DNA from: Alloyangia mangrovi
GTDB lineage: Bacteria > Pseudomonadota > Alphaproteobacteria > Rhodobacterales > Rhodobacteraceae
Assembly: GCF_002300555.2 (NCBI RefSeq)
Contig: NZ_NTHN02000018.1
Coordinates: forward strand, 1-64,000
Length of the DNA: 64,000 bases
Direction of reading: 5' to 3'
In this document: positions 8,412 through 18,860 of the stretch, one piece after another
Layout: each line of letters starts with the position of its first letter
Numbering within the stretch: position 1 is the first letter of the stretch
Notes under the pieces: model-generated
What the model was told of the DNA's origin: nothing
What the model saw: the letters and a program-made list of their open reading frames with translations, nothing else
Databases searched by the model: none
Translations under genes and position numbers: made by a program

Positions 8412-8858
8412 ATGCCGGCTGAGGCGATTCTCGAGATGGAGCCGAAGGTCTCGCGCTGGTTCACGCTCGACGCCGAGACCGTGGCCCGTTTCGGCGAGCT
8501 GACCGGAGATTTGAAGTTCTTCCATTCGGACCCGGAGCGCTCGGCCGATTTCCTGTTCGGTGCACCCGTCGCGCAGGGGTTCCTGACGCTCTCGCTGCTT
8601 TCGGCGATGTGCGCCGACGCGGTGCCGCCCTTTCCCGGGCAGATTGCCAACGTCAACTACGGTTTCGACCGGGTCCGCTTCGTCACCCCGGTGCCGGTGG
8701 GCTCGCGGGTGCGGGGGCATTTCACCGTCGGCGGGGTCGAGGAGGGCGACGAGCGGCTGACCGTGCATTGGGACGTGGAGATCGAGATCGAGGGGCAGGG
8801 GCGCGACCAGCCGGCGCTGGTGGCGCAATGGGTGACCTTCCTCGAGCTACGCGACTGA
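8412..8858 (+). CDS. MaoC-like hot-dog hydratase
   Basis: A 148-residue single hot-dog domain of the MaoC/R-hydratase family, which hydrates enoyl-CoA thioesters. The signature region reads FGELTGDLKFFHSDPE (about 29-44). The catalytic Asp and His are in place, but the Asn-Pro normally between them is replaced by Lys-Phe, so the substrate may not be a simple crotonyl-CoA. APVAQGFLTLSLLS follows, as in the family. The start at ATG 8412 is chosen because upstream codons do not resemble the family. It is followed 74 nt later by a PaaI-type thioesterase, also a hot-dog fold, which suggests a shared role in acyl-CoA handling. Confidence 0.82.
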   Translation: MPAEAILEMEPKVSRWFTLDAETVARFGELTGDLKFFHSDPERSADFLFGAPVAQGFLTLSLLSAMCADAVPPFPGQIANVNYGFDRVRFVTPVPVGSRVRGHFTVGGVEEGDERLTVHWDVEIEIEGQGRDQPALVAQWVTFLELRD

Positions 8859-8932
8859 CTGGACCGGGCGGCGCATGGCTTGACGCTGGGCGGCGCAGCG
8901 CCGAGAACGGCGCGACGCAGCAGGAGAGCCCC

Positions 8933-9349
8933 ATGGACAAGCACAGCGCGGAGATGCCCATCACCGAAACGCCCTCTGGGTACCTGTCGCACCTCGGCAT
9001 CGAGATGACCGGTTGGCGGCAGGATTTCGCGCGGTTCGAAGTGGTGCTTGGGCCGGAGCACCTCAACCGCCACGACAACCCGCATGGCGGGGTGCATGCC
9101 TCGATGCTCGACACGGCCATGGGCTACGCGGGCTGCTGGACCGGCGATCCGGACGACAGGCTGATGGCTCTGACGCTCTCGCTCAACGTCCAGTACCTGT
9201 CGCGGCCCAGGGGCGGCAGGCTCATCGTCGAGGGGGTGCGCACCGGCGGTGGCAAGAGCACCTTCTTCGCCGAGGCGACGGTCACCGATGAGACCGGAGA
9301 GCTGATCGCCAAGGGCTCGGGCGTGTTCCGCTACCGCCGCCGGGGCTGA
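8933..9349 (+). CDS. PaaI family (hot-dog) thioesterase
   Basis: A 138-residue acyl-CoA thioesterase of the PaaI/YdiI group. The core motif NPHGGVHASMLDTAMG (about 46-61) holds the HGG turn and the catalytic acidic residue on the following helix. The C-terminal strands (STFFAEATVTDETGELIAKGSGVFRY) are typical. Start ATG 8933 has an AGGAGAG ribosome site 5 nt upstream. It probably shares a transcript with the MaoC-like gene. The substrate (aromatic or medium-chain acyl-CoA) cannot be told. Confidence 0.88.
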   Translation: MDKHSAEMPITETPSGYLSHLGIEMTGWRQDFARFEVVLGPEHLNRHDNPHGGVHASMLDTAMGYAGCWTGDPDDRLMALTLSLNVQYLSRPRGGRLIVEGVRTGGGKSTFFAEATVTDETGELIAKGSGVFRYRRRG

Positions 9350-9361
9350 GCCGGCGCCCGT

Positions 9362-9964
9362 TCACTCGCCCGGACGCTTGAGCTCGAAGACGTCGCGGAT
9401 CACCGAATAGTCGCGGTAGCCGAGCCGGGTGAGCGGCTGGAATGTCGTCACGTCGAACCGCCCGTCCACAAGGCAGTCGTCGCGCATGTGCACGCCGGTG
9501 ACCTCGCCGAAGACCGCGAAATTGGCGGCACCCTCGAGCTTCACGATCTGCGTCACCTTGCATTCCAGCGAGGCCGGAGCGCCGGCGACGCGCGGGCAGT
9601 CGATGGTCTCGCACTCGGCCTTCCCGATCCCTGCGAGGGCAAACTCGTCCTCGCCCGCGGGCCAGGGGCCGGAGCTGAGGTTCATCACGTCGCGCGCCGC
9701 GTATTCCACGATATTCACGCAGAAAACACCGCTCTCGCGAATCTGCGCGACGCTGTCCTTCGTGCCCTCGCGGTCCTCCTTGGCGGAGGTCGACGCGAAC
9801 ATCACCTGCGGCGGCACATAAGCCACGGCATTGAAAAACGAGTAGGGCGCGAGGTTGTCCCCGAGGGTGCCACGGGTCGAAATCCAGCCGATGGGCCGGG
9901 GCGTGACGATGGCGTTGAACGGGTTGTGCGGCAGGCCGTGGCCGTCTTCGGGGCGATAGAACAT
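9362..9964 (-). CDS. flavin reductase family protein
   Basis: A 200-residue protein of the flavin reductase-like, FMN-binding split-barrel group (DIM6/NTAB type). The N-terminus reads FYRPEDGHGLPHNPFNAIV then PRPIGWISTRG, followed by NLAPYSFFNAVAYVPPQVMF, the usual FMN-binding region. Members reduce free flavin with NAD(P)H or bind flavin as partners of monooxygenases. No monooxygenase is adjacent, so the role is open. Its start codon (9962-9964) overlaps an ATG on the other strand. The acetyltransferase starting at about 10047 is transcribed divergently. Confidence 0.88.
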   Translation of the reverse strand: MFYRPEDGHGLPHNPFNAIVTPRPIGWISTRGTLGDNLAPYSFFNAVAYVPPQVMFASTSAKEDREGTKDSVAQIRESGVFCVNIVEYAARDVMNLSSGPWPAGEDEFALAGIGKAECETIDCPRVAGAPASLECKVTQIVKLEGAANFAVFGEVTGVHMRDDCLVDGRFDVTTFQPLTRLGYRDYSVIRDVFELKRPGE

Positions 9965-10046
9965 GCCTGTCCTCTCAGGTGTTTGCGCGACTGTCGGACC
10001 CGTGATAGGGCGGATTCGTCCGAAACGCCACGGGGAGAACGGGTCT

Positions 10047-10532
10047 CTGTACAGCTTGCACCAGGAACGCCCGGATGATCTCTGGGAAGTCGAGGCGCTC
10101 TATGACCTGTGCTTCGCGCCGGGTCGCGAACTCCTGTCCTCCTACCGCCTGCGCGATGGTGTGTCGCCGGTCTCCGAGCTCTGCCGGGTCGCCAAGGACG
10201 ACGGCGGCAGCATCGGCGGGGCGATCCGCTACTGGCCGGTGCGCGTCGGCTCGGCGCAGCTGCTGCTGCTGGGGCCGGTCGCGGTGCATCCCACGGCGCA
10301 GGGCGAAGGGCTGGGTGCGGCCTTGATCCGCGACACGCTGGAACGGGCGCGGGCGCTGGAATGGGGCCGGGTGCTGCTGGTTGGCGACGAGCCCTATTAC
10401 CGCCGCTTCGGATTTTCCAAGATCGAAGGGGTCCAGATGCCTCCGCCGACCAACCCCGAGCGGGTTCTGGCGCTGGAGCTGCACCCGGGCGCCTGGCAGG
10501 GTGTCACCGGCGAGGTCGCGCGCAAGGCTTGA
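10047..10532 (+). CDS. GNAT family N-acetyltransferase
   Basis: Acetyl-CoA-dependent acetyltransferase fold: LLLGPVAVHPTAQGEGLGAALIRDTL contains the Q-x-x-G-x-G/A pyrophosphate loop, and YYRRFGF is the usual C-terminal signature. About 161 residues. The start is uncertain. An in-frame ATG at 9963 would overlap the flavin reductase start and leave no promoter space. CTG 10047 is 9 nt after a GGGGAG site and begins the sequence that looks like the family start (YSLHQERPDD). TTG 10056 is the other option. The substrate is unknown, but the YjbC/YhbS-like C-terminus favours a small molecule or protein N-terminus. Confidence 0.82.
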   Translation: MYSLHQERPDDLWEVEALYDLCFAPGRELLSSYRLRDGVSPVSELCRVAKDDGGSIGGAIRYWPVRVGSAQLLLLGPVAVHPTAQGEGLGAALIRDTLERARALEWGRVLLVGDEPYYRRFGFSKIEGVQMPPPTNPERVLALELHPGAWQGVTGEVARKA

Positions 10533-10582
10533 ATTCCCGCCGGACGAGCCGATCTCTTAGGGAAGACCCTAGGAGGCCGCCC

Positions 10583-11347
10583 ATGACCGCACCCGTTTCC
10601 GGAACCCAGCTCGTTCCCCTCAGCATCGACGCCGAGATTGCTGCGCTGGCCCGTCGTCACCGCGCCGCGGGCGGGGTCGGGCTGCAGGTGCTCAACATCA
10701 TCGGCGGCAAGGCCGAGAACCTGCTCGAGCGGCTGCCCGACCGAGTCAAGGAGCGGCTCGAAGGCACAACGGCCAAGGCCCTGGAGCTGGCGCTGAAGGC
10801 CGCCTCGGGTTCGCGCCGGGCGGTGCCCGACCAGAAGGGCTGGCTGAACACCGCGCTTGCCACCGCCATGGGCGCGGCGGGCGGGGCAGGCGGGCTGCCG
10901 ACGGCCATGGCCGAGCTGCCGGTCACCGTGACCGTGCTGCTGCGGGCGATCCAGGGGATCGCGGCGGAATACGGCTTTGACCCCGAGATGCCCGAGATCA
11001 AGCGAGAATGCCTCAGCGTCTTTGCCTCGGCCGGGCCGCTCGAGGCGGATGACGGGGCGGAGCTTGGGTTCCTTGCCACCCGTGTCACGCTGACCGGCGC
11101 GACGGTCCACGGGCTGATCGGCAAGGTCGCGCCGCGGCTGGCAACCGCGATGGGTCAGAAGCTGGCGGCACAGACCGTGCCCGTGCTGGGCGCCGCAGCA
11201 GGGGCGGCGACAAATTACGCCTATACCAGCTATTACCAGCAGATGGCGCATGTGCATTTCGGCCTGCTGCGGCTCTCCGAGCAGACCGGGCGTCCGCGCG
11301 CCGAACTGGTCGCCGCGTTGCAGGAGAAGCTGGCGCTGCGCGCTTAA
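10583..11347 (+). CDS. EcsC family protein
   Basis: A 254-residue EcsC-like protein. The family is named after a gene beside the EcsAB transporter of Bacillus, and its biochemical role is not established. Visible features are a central alanine/glycine-rich hydrophobic stretch (ATAMGAAGGAGGLPTAMAELPVTVTVLLRAIQ cut at several points, about 91-122), which probably inserts into or packs on the membrane, and a second such stretch near 195-215. ATG 10583 has a perfect AGGAGG site (10571-10576). A small inverted repeat TAGGG-AAGA-CCCTA (10558-10571) ends at that site and could mask it. No partner gene nearby suggests a function. Confidence 0.8.
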   Translation: MTAPVSGTQLVPLSIDAEIAALARRHRAAGGVGLQVLNIIGGKAENLLERLPDRVKERLEGTTAKALELALKAASGSRRAVPDQKGWLNTALATAMGAAGGAGGLPTAMAELPVTVTVLLRAIQGIAAEYGFDPEMPEIKRECLSVFASAGPLEADDGAELGFLATRVTLTGATVHGLIGKVAPRLATAMGQKLAAQTVPVLGAAAGAATNYAYTSYYQQMAHVHFGLLRLSEQTGRPRAELVAALQEKLALRA

Positions 11348-11570
11348 CCACTTCGCAAGGTTAATGGTCTATCAGGTGCGCGGGGCGCGGTGAAATCCGC
11401 GCCGCAGCACCCGCGCAGAAGGCGAGGGAAGCGTCCCGTGTCAGAACGGCCGGAGATGCGCGCACGACCACTATCGCCCGGGGTGCGGGGGACCGATGCG
11501 CCGGGCGAGCCTGCTTGGCCTGACGGGCACCTGCACGGGCGCGAGGGCCCGGCGGGCGTTGAGCTCCGCC

Positions 11571-13838
11571 TTATCCCTGCCAGCGCATGTACTCCATGAC
11601 CGCGCCGCGCACCGACTGCTCGCCGCGCTCTCGCGCGTCGCAGATCACGTCGTAAAGCGCATCAAGGTCGGTACGCATGATCAGGCTCTTCACCGGCCCG
11701 ATCGAGGCCGGGCGCATCGACAGCCGGTGCAGGCCGATGGCCGCAAGGCAGATCGCCTCGATCGGCCGGCCCGCGTCCTCGCCGCAGAAGCTCAGCGGCG
11801 TGCCGGTGGCCGAGCAGCGCTGCACGATCTGCTCGAGGAAGGTGAGGAAACTGACGTTCAGCGTGTCGTAGCGCCGCCGCACCCGCTCGTTCTCGCGGTC
11901 GGCGGCAAAGAAGAACTGCTTGAGATCGTTGCCGCCGATCGAGACGAACTCGACCTCCTCGAAGAACTTGTTCGAGGCATAGGCGAGGCTCGGCGTCTCG
12001 AGCATTGTGCCGACCGAGATCTTCTCGGGGACCACGTGGCCGAGCTTGCGTTCGGTGGCGATGGCCTTGTCGACCTCGGCGCGGGCGGCGCGGAATTCTT
12101 CCCATTGCGCGACAAAGGGGAACATCAGCGTCAGCGGTCGCCCCTCGGAAGCGCGCAGCAGCGCCTGCAGTTGCATGCGCATGACGCCCGGCCGGTCGAG
12201 ACCGACGCGGATCGCCCGCCAGCCGAGCGCCGGGTTGGGCTCGTCCGTGGGCTTCATGTAGGGCAGCACCTTGTCCGAGCCGATATCGAGCGTTCGGAAG
12301 ATCACCGGCTTGCCGCCGGCGGCCTCGGCGGCCTCGATGACCCGCTTGTAGACAGCGACCAACTCGGTGCGCGAGGGCATCTTGTTGCGCACGAGGAACT
12401 GCAGCTCGGTGCGGAAGAGGCCCACGCCCTCGGCGCCGGAGTTCTCCAGCGAGGGCAGGTCGGCCAGCAGCCCCGCGTTCATGTAGAGGCTGATCCGCTT
12501 GCCGCAGAGCGAGACCGCGGGCTTCTGGCGGATCGAGGCGTAGCGCTCCTGCGCCTCGGCCTGCATGGCGATCTTGTCGCGGAAGGCGGTGACCACCGTA
12601 TCGTCGGGGCGCAGGTGCACCACGCCCTGATCACCGTCGACCATGATGTGATCGCCGTTCAGCGCCTCTGTGGTGATGCGCGGGGCGTTGATGACCAGCG
12701 GAATTGCCAGCGCGCGGGCGACCACGGCGGCATGGCTGCCGACCGAGCCTTCCTCGAGCACGATGCCGCGGAGCTGGCGGCCATAGTCCAGCAGTTCGCC
12801 GGGGCCGATGTTGCGCGCCACGAGGATGGGATCGGCGGGCATCGAGGCGCCGGTGTCCTTGCCCTGTCCGGTGAGGATGCGCAGCAGCCGGTTCGACAGG
12901 TCGTCGAGATCGTGCAGCCGTTCGCGCAGGTAATTGTCGGCGACCTGGCTCATCCGGGCACGGGCGGCGGATTGTTCCTTTTCCACCGCCGCCTCGGCGG
13001 AAAGCCCGCGCGAGATGTCTTCTTCCATGCGTCGCCGCCAGCCCTTGGAGTTGGCGAACATGCGGTAGGCCTCGAGCACCTCGAGCTGCTCGGCGTCCTC
13101 GACCGCGCCGGCGAGCAGCTCGTCGACGCTGACGCGCAGCTGTTCGATGGCGGTTGCGAGCCGCTCCAGCTCGCGCTCTGGATCGTCGGCGACGAGATTG
13201 GTGACCATCACTCGCGGCTCGTGCAGCCAGACGTGGCCCTCGGTGGTGCCTTCCTGCCCGGTGCCGCCGCGCAGCATGGTGGGCTGGGTGTGCCGCGCCG
13301 AGAGCGCCGCCGTGTCGCCTACGAAGGCGCCGAGCTCGGTCATCTCGGCCAGCACCATGGCGACCACTTCCAGCGCGTAGACCTCGTCGGAGGTGAACTC
13401 GCGTTTCTGCTTGGTCTGCACCACCAGCACGCCCAGCGTCTCGCCGAGGCGCTGGATCGGCACGCCGAGGAAGCTGGAGTAAATCTCTTCGCCGGTCTCC
13501 GGCATGTAGCGGAAGCCGCGCTCCGAGGGGGCGTCGGCGGTGTTGACCACCTTGCCGCTGCGCGCGACCCGGCCCACGAGGCCCTCGCCCATGCGCATGC
13601 GGGTCTGGTGAACGGCCTCTTTCTTGAGGCCCTCGGTGGCGCAGAGCTCGAGCGTGTCCTCGTCGCGGAAGAGGTAGATCGAGCAGACTTCGGAGCCCAT
13701 GGAATCGGCGGTCAGATGCATGATCTTGTCGAGGCGCGCCTGCCCGGCGGCATCCTCGGCCATCGTGTCCCTAAGCCGCCCCAGAAGCTTGCGGCTTTCG
13801 CTTTCCGTGCCATCCGGCATTTTCGTGCCCGTCTTCAT
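11571..13838 (-). CDS. ptsP: phosphoenolpyruvate-protein phosphotransferase of the nitrogen PTS (EI-Ntr)
   Basis: The first phosphocarrier of the regulatory PTS. It takes phosphate from PEP and passes it to NPr. Of its 755 residues, the first 170 or so form a GAF sensor domain (binds glutamine in studied homologues), then come the EIN domain with active-site GSVGSHAAVVARALAIP and the PEP-binding TIM barrel ending in SFCGEDAGRPI. No sugar-PTS genes are near. Placement next to lysC is conserved in many alphaproteobacteria. It is separated from lysC by 286 nt holding the lysC terminator, so it has its own promoter, although nothing clear can be read there. The 223-nt gap downstream (11348-11570) shows no gene. 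Confidence 0.95.
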   Translation of the reverse strand: MKTGTKMPDGTESESRKLLGRLRDTMAEDAAGQARLDKIMHLTADSMGSEVCSIYLFRDEDTLELCATEGLKKEAVHQTRMRMGEGLVGRVARSGKVVNTADAPSERGFRYMPETGEEIYSSFLGVPIQRLGETLGVLVVQTKQKREFTSDEVYALEVVAMVLAEMTELGAFVGDTAALSARHTQPTMLRGGTGQEGTTEGHVWLHEPRVMVTNLVADDPERELERLATAIEQLRVSVDELLAGAVEDAEQLEVLEAYRMFANSKGWRRRMEEDISRGLSAEAAVEKEQSAARARMSQVADNYLRERLHDLDDLSNRLLRILTGQGKDTGASMPADPILVARNIGPGELLDYGRQLRGIVLEEGSVGSHAAVVARALAIPLVINAPRITTEALNGDHIMVDGDQGVVHLRPDDTVVTAFRDKIAMQAEAQERYASIRQKPAVSLCGKRISLYMNAGLLADLPSLENSGAEGVGLFRTELQFLVRNKMPSRTELVAVYKRVIEAAEAAGGKPVIFRTLDIGSDKVLPYMKPTDEPNPALGWRAIRVGLDRPGVMRMQLQALLRASEGRPLTLMFPFVAQWEEFRAARAEVDKAIATERKLGHVVPEKISVGTMLETPSLAYASNKFFEEVEFVSIGGNDLKQFFFAADRENERVRRRYDTLNVSFLTFLEQIVQRCSATGTPLSFCGEDAGRPIEAICLAAIGLHRLSMRPASIGPVKSLIMRTDLDALYDVICDARERGEQSVRGAVMEYMRWQG

Positions 13839-14035
13839 CGTTCCGCTCTGGGATCAGCTATATGCGGTTTGCCCGGAGAAAGGAAACGGGATCAAATAGC
13901 ACGGTTGAATTCCGGCGCCTCTAGACGACCATTTGCCGCGCGTTTCCGCGCCTTTGAGAAGGGATCGCCGCGGCGGGAGGGCATTTCCGGGAAGATCGTC
14001 GCGCATATCGGCGCGGAAAAGAATTGGCGGCTTTA

Positions 14036-14071
14036 ACGAATAAAAGAAACGGCGCCCCGAGAGGCGCCGTC
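14036..14071 (-). terminator. intrinsic terminator of lysC
   Basis: On the minus strand, ACGGCGCC-TCTC-GGGGCGCCGT is followed by TTTCTTTTATT. The stem is strong with a good T-tract, 53 nt after the lysC stop. Confidence 0.85.
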
Positions 14072-14124
14072 ATACAAGATGTCTGGGGATCGCGCAGCAC
14101 CAGAAGGCCCCGGCGCGGGTCCGG

Positions 14125-15384
<1,260 letters not shown>

Positions 15385-15597
15385 GGCGCCTCCCCGGCAT
15401 GGTCCTTTGAATCAGCGGTGCTTTACTTGGGGGGGGCGGGGCTGCGCAAGGGGATTGCGCGCCCACCGCGAGCGATCGCTGCGTGAGCCGGAGGCATCGT
15501 GGCATTTTCGAAAAGATGAAAGCGCCGGGGCTTCGCAGTTGTTCATTCCCGCCTGTCCGAGGGTTGGGGCCCCGGGTTGCAGAGGTACGCCCGGCGC

Positions 15598-16242
15598 TCA
15601 ATAGGCGTGCGCGCGGCCATCCCAGGTCTCGAAGCAGCCGGTGGTCTCGAGGCTCAGCGCCTCGAGCCGGTCGGCGAGCCTTTCGGCGGATTGCTCGGGG
15701 GTCAGTTCGGCGCCGCTGCCGCCCATGTCGGTGGTCACCCAGCCGGGGTGGTAGATGCCCACGGCGATGCCCTGCGGGGTCAGCGCGGCGGCGAGATTGC
15801 TGCCGAGGTTCAGCGCCGCGGCCTTGGAGGCTCGGTAGATCAGCGCGTTGCCCTTGGCCAGCGCGTTCGACCCCATCTGCGAGGAGATGATCATGATCTT
15901 CGGGGTCTCGGCCCGCGCCAGCAGCGGCAGCATCGCCTGCACCGTCAGGAATACCCCGGTGACATTGACCGCGAACATCTCGGCCCACATCTCGGGCGGG
16001 TAGCCGGTGCCCAGCGGCTCGTGCCGGTCGAAATAGACCCCGGCGTTGCAGATCAGCGCGTCGAGCGTGGTCTGCCCGAGCTGCTCGGCCAGCGCCCTCG
16101 GCGACGCCGGGTCGCTCACGTCGAGCGGCAGCAGCCCGGGGGTGTTGCGCGCCGTGCCCAGCACCTCTTGCCCGCGCGCGGTGAGAGTCTTTGCAAGCGC
16201 CGCGCCGATGCCGCGGTTCGCGCCGGTGATCAGCAGGGTCAT
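15598..16242 (-). CDS. SDR family oxidoreductase
   Basis: A 214-residue NAD(P)-dependent short-chain dehydrogenase. TGANRGIG (6-13) is the nucleotide-binding turn, CNAGV matches the NAG motif, and YRASKAA holds the catalytic Tyr-x3-Lys. The substrate is unknown. ATG 16242 begins directly with the first beta-strand (MTLLITGA) and is preferred over an upstream in-frame start inside DUF1178. It lies 10 nt after the DUF1178 stop and is very probably co-transcribed with it. The 213-nt space to lysC (15385-15597) shows no gene. Confidence 0.88.
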   Translation of the reverse strand: MTLLITGANRGIGAALAKTLTARGQEVLGTARNTPGLLPLDVSDPASPRALAEQLGQTTLDALICNAGVYFDRHEPLGTGYPPEMWAEMFAVNVTGVFLTVQAMLPLLARAETPKIMIISSQMGSNALAKGNALIYRASKAAALNLGSNLAAALTPQGIAVGIYHPGWVTTDMGGSGAELTPEQSAERLADRLEALSLETTGCFETWDGRAHAY

Positions 16243-16252
16243 GGGAGCTCTT

Positions 16253-16702
16253 TCAGTTGGATTTTCGTGTCGGCATGAAGGGCAGGGGGGCCACCGGCAC
16301 ACCGTCCTCGATCAGCGCCTTGGCCTCGTCGCCGCGGGTCTCTCCCCAGATCGGGCGGTGCGGAGCGTCGCCGCTGTGCATGGCGCGCGCCTCGCGGGCG
16401 AAGTCGCGGCCAACGTAGTCCGAGGTCTTCTCGACATGCTCGCGCAGGGCGCGCAGCGCCTGCTCGGCGGGCGAAGACGGCTCGGACAGGTTGTGCTTTT
16501 CCTTGGCGGGTGCGGGCGCGCTCTCGGGGCGCGCGGCGCCGCTGTTCACGCGTGGGGCCATGAGCATCTTTTCCACCTTGGGCGAGCCGCAGACGGCGCA
16601 GGCCACCATGCCCGCAGCATGCAGCTTGTCGAAGGCGCTGGCCGATTGGAACCAGCTGTCGAAGCGGTGGTCATGCGTGCATTTGAGCGAGTATTGGATC
16701 AT
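16253..16702 (-). CDS. DUF1178 family protein
   Basis: A 149-residue protein of a family conserved in alpha- and betaproteobacteria with no assigned function. The N-terminus MIQYSLKC..HRFDSWFQS and the pair CAVCG with an earlier Cys suggest a small zinc-ribbon-like head. The middle is a charged, proline-rich linker and the C-terminal part (DYVGRDFAREARAMHSGD) is the most conserved block in the family. It is first in a two-gene operon with the SDR. Confidence 0.88.
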   Translation of the reverse strand: MIQYSLKCTHDHRFDSWFQSASAFDKLHAAGMVACAVCGSPKVEKMLMAPRVNSGAARPESAPAPAKEKHNLSEPSSPAEQALRALREHVEKTSDYVGRDFAREARAMHSGDAPHRPIWGETRGDEAKALIEDGVPVAPLPFMPTRKSN

Positions 16703-16762
16703 GCGGCTGTTCCGAAATGATCTCTTTTACCTAGTCAAATTCCGCGCAGGTTCAAGCCGATG

Positions 16763-17230
16763 TCAGTGCTTGAGGGAATAGGGGCGGAAGCCGAGCAACA
16801 GCTTGGCCAGTTCCGGGTGTTCGACCATCTCGGCGGCGCGCTTGGGGCTGACCCAGCGCTGCTTGCGTTCGCGCCGCTCGGGGAACTTCTTGTCGAGCTC
16901 CATCACTTCGAGCGGGTAGACCAGCGCGAGATGCGGCCGGTTCGAGCTGCGCTTCTGGTAGGTGTAGCCGCCGACGCAAAGCTCGTTTACGAGCCCCTTC
17001 ACCCCGGCCTCTTCCCAGGCCTCGCGCGCGGCGGCCCTGGCCGGGCTGCGGCCTTGCATCGGCCAGCCCTTGGGCAACGTCCAGCGTCTGCGGCCCCGGC
17101 TGGTGATGAGGAGGATCTGCATCTTGCCGTCGCGGACGCGATAGCAAAGCGCCGCATATTGCACGTGGGTGCGCTTGGGCAGGGTCCTGATGCCCGGTCC
17201 GCGAGAAACGATGTCCAGTGAAGCGCCCAT
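16763..17230 (-). CDS. NUDIX hydrolase
   Basis: A 155-residue hydrolase of nucleoside-diphosphate-linked compounds. The Nudix box runs from GWPMQGRSPARAAAREA to WEEAG (about 58-79) and follows G-x5-E-x7-REUxEExGU with Gly and the first Glu replaced (GRSPARA), while the catalytic REAWEEAG is intact. The preceding WTLPKGWP is typical of diphosphoinositol-polyphosphate-type and MutT-like members. Start ATG 17230. It lies 34 nt downstream of waaA and may be on the same transcript. Confidence 0.88.
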   Translation of the reverse strand: MGASLDIVSRGPGIRTLPKRTHVQYAALCYRVRDGKMQILLITSRGRRRWTLPKGWPMQGRSPARAAAREAWEEAGVKGLVNELCVGGYTYQKRSSNRPHLALVYPLEVMELDKKFPERRERKQRWVSPKRAAEMVEHPELAKLLLGFRPYSLKH

Positions 17231-17264
17231 CCTGTTGTCCTGCTCTTTTTCGAGGAGGATGCGC

Positions 17265-18479
17265 CTATTTGGATGCTGCGTCCATATGTTGTGTCAGTTC
17301 TGAGACAAGTTCGCCTGCCGATGCCTCCGGTTCGAGCAGCGCGCCCGCCGCGGCCCCGGCGCGCTGCTGGGACTTCTCGTCGGCCAGCGAAAGCAGCGCG
17401 GCGGCAAGGCCCGCGGCATCCTCGATGGGCAGGGCGGCACCGGCGTCGTCGAGCAGGCGGAAGGGCACCCGGAAGTTGCGCACGTCGGGGCCGTGGATCA
17501 GCGCGTCGCCAAAGGCCGCGGGTTCGTAGGGCGTATGGCCGCCGCGGTCGGTCAGCGTTCCTGCGATGAAGACGCGGCCGGCGAGGCGGTAGAAGAGCGC
17601 CATCTCGCCCAGCGTGTCGGCGAGATAGACATCGGCACCGCTCGGCGACTCGCCGAGGCTGCGGCGCGCGCAGCTCAGCCCTTGCGCGGCGGCAAGCCGG
17701 GCGATCTGCTCGGCCCGGCGCGGGTGTCGCGGAGCGAGAATCAGTCGCAGGCCGGGGTCCTGTTGCCGCGCTTCGGCATGGGCTGCGAGCACGGTCTCGT
17801 CCTCGCCCTCGTGGGTGGAGGCGGCGAGCCAGGTGCGGGCGCGGGGGAATTCGGCCTCGAGCGCGGCGTCGTGCTGCTCGGGCGGGGTGTAGAGCGCCTT
17901 GAGGTCGACCACTGGCCCCTGCGCCGCCTTGGGCAGCCCGGCGGCGACGAAGCGGTCGCGCGAGTCGGGGTCCTGCGCCGACAGGAAGGCGATGCGCCGC
18001 AGCACACGTGCCTGCAACCCGCCGAAGAGACGCCAGCCCTTGGCGGTGCTCTCGGTGAGCCGTCCGCCCAGCACCAAGACCGGACCGGGGCAGCTCAGCA
18101 GGCGGTTCGGCCAGAGCTCGGATTCCATGGTGATATGGCTGGTCACGTTCCAGCGGCGATGCATGCGCTTTGCGGCGCGCGCGAGGTCGAGTGGCGCGAG
18201 TCGCGCGCAGAGCCCCCAGCTTTGCGCCAGCGCCACACCCGACTCGGAGTTGCAGGTGACCAGCAGCTTCATCTCGGGCCGCGCGGCGCGCAGCGCTTCG
18301 ATCACCGGCTTCGCCGAGGCCAGTTCGCCGTTCGAAGCGGCGTGCAGCCAGACGTGCGCACCGGGCAGCGCCTTGCCGTGGCCGAGCCGCGCGCGAATCC
18401 CGTCCCAGTCGCCCTTGAGCGCGGCGCGGCCCAGCACGACGGCCGCGAAGAGGGACAGGAGCAGGCGGTAACGCAGCAT
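17265..18479 (-). CDS. waaA: 3-deoxy-D-manno-octulosonic acid (Kdo) transferase
   Basis: Adds Kdo to lipid A in the inner membrane, which starts the LPS core. 404 residues, glycosyltransferase family 30 fold. The N-terminal LRYRLLLSLFAAVVLGRAAL is a membrane anchor, HAASNGELASAKPVIEAL is the acceptor-side motif, and the C-terminal GGHTPYEPAAFGDALIHGPDVRNF (split here, about 340-365) is the CMP-Kdo domain. Start ATG 18479 is chosen because it begins the anchor. An upstream in-frame start would add 33 residues unlike the family. It is transcribed away from tRNA-Tyr. Confidence 0.93.
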   Translation of the reverse strand: MLRYRLLLSLFAAVVLGRAALKGDWDGIRARLGHGKALPGAHVWLHAASNGELASAKPVIEALRAARPEMKLLVTCNSESGVALAQSWGLCARLAPLDLARAAKRMHRRWNVTSHITMESELWPNRLLSCPGPVLVLGGRLTESTAKGWRLFGGLQARVLRRIAFLSAQDPDSRDRFVAAGLPKAAQGPVVDLKALYTPPEQHDAALEAEFPRARTWLAASTHEGEDETVLAAHAEARQQDPGLRLILAPRHPRRAEQIARLAAAQGLSCARRSLGESPSGADVYLADTLGEMALFYRLAGRVFIAGTLTDRGGHTPYEPAAFGDALIHGPDVRNFRVPFRLLDDAGAALPIEDAAGLAAALLSLADEKSQQRAGAAAGALLEPEASAGELVSELTQHMDAASK

Positions 18480-18623
18480 TGGCGGGACTGGGTCCTCAGG
18501 GCAGGATCGTGATATCAGAACGGCACTTAGGCCGAAGGGCCAAGCGCTGCAACACTCGGAGGCGCGGGACTGCCGCACTGCCGGAAGCTTGATATATAAG
18601 GAGATGTTTCCGAAGAGGGAAAG

Positions 18624-18707
18624 TGGTGGGCGACCCTGGAATCGAACCAGGCGTGCGTCTCCGCGAGGGAGTTACAGTCCCCTGCCACACCTTGCGGCCT
18701 GTCGCCC
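18624..18707 (-). tRNA. tRNA-Tyr (GTA)
   Basis: Acceptor stem GGGCGAC/GTCGCCC, discriminator A and encoded CCA (18624-18626). The anticodon loop CTGTAAC places GTA at 18673-18675. The long variable arm (CGCGGAGACGCACG) marks a class II tRNA, and the T arm CCTGG-TTCGATT-CCAGG is perfect. Position 8 reads A rather than the usual U in this alignment. Confidence 0.97.
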
Positions 18708-18860
18708 ACTTTCCGCCAGTCTCTGGCGTGCGGCGCCGTATGACCGGCGTCGTGGGGCGCTGACTACAAGCACTCAAAAGGGTCGTCAACAGGAAAATAT
18801 CTTGCAGCGCGTCACCGGGCGATGCAGAGACCGAAGCTCAGGAAAAAAAGGACGCGTGCC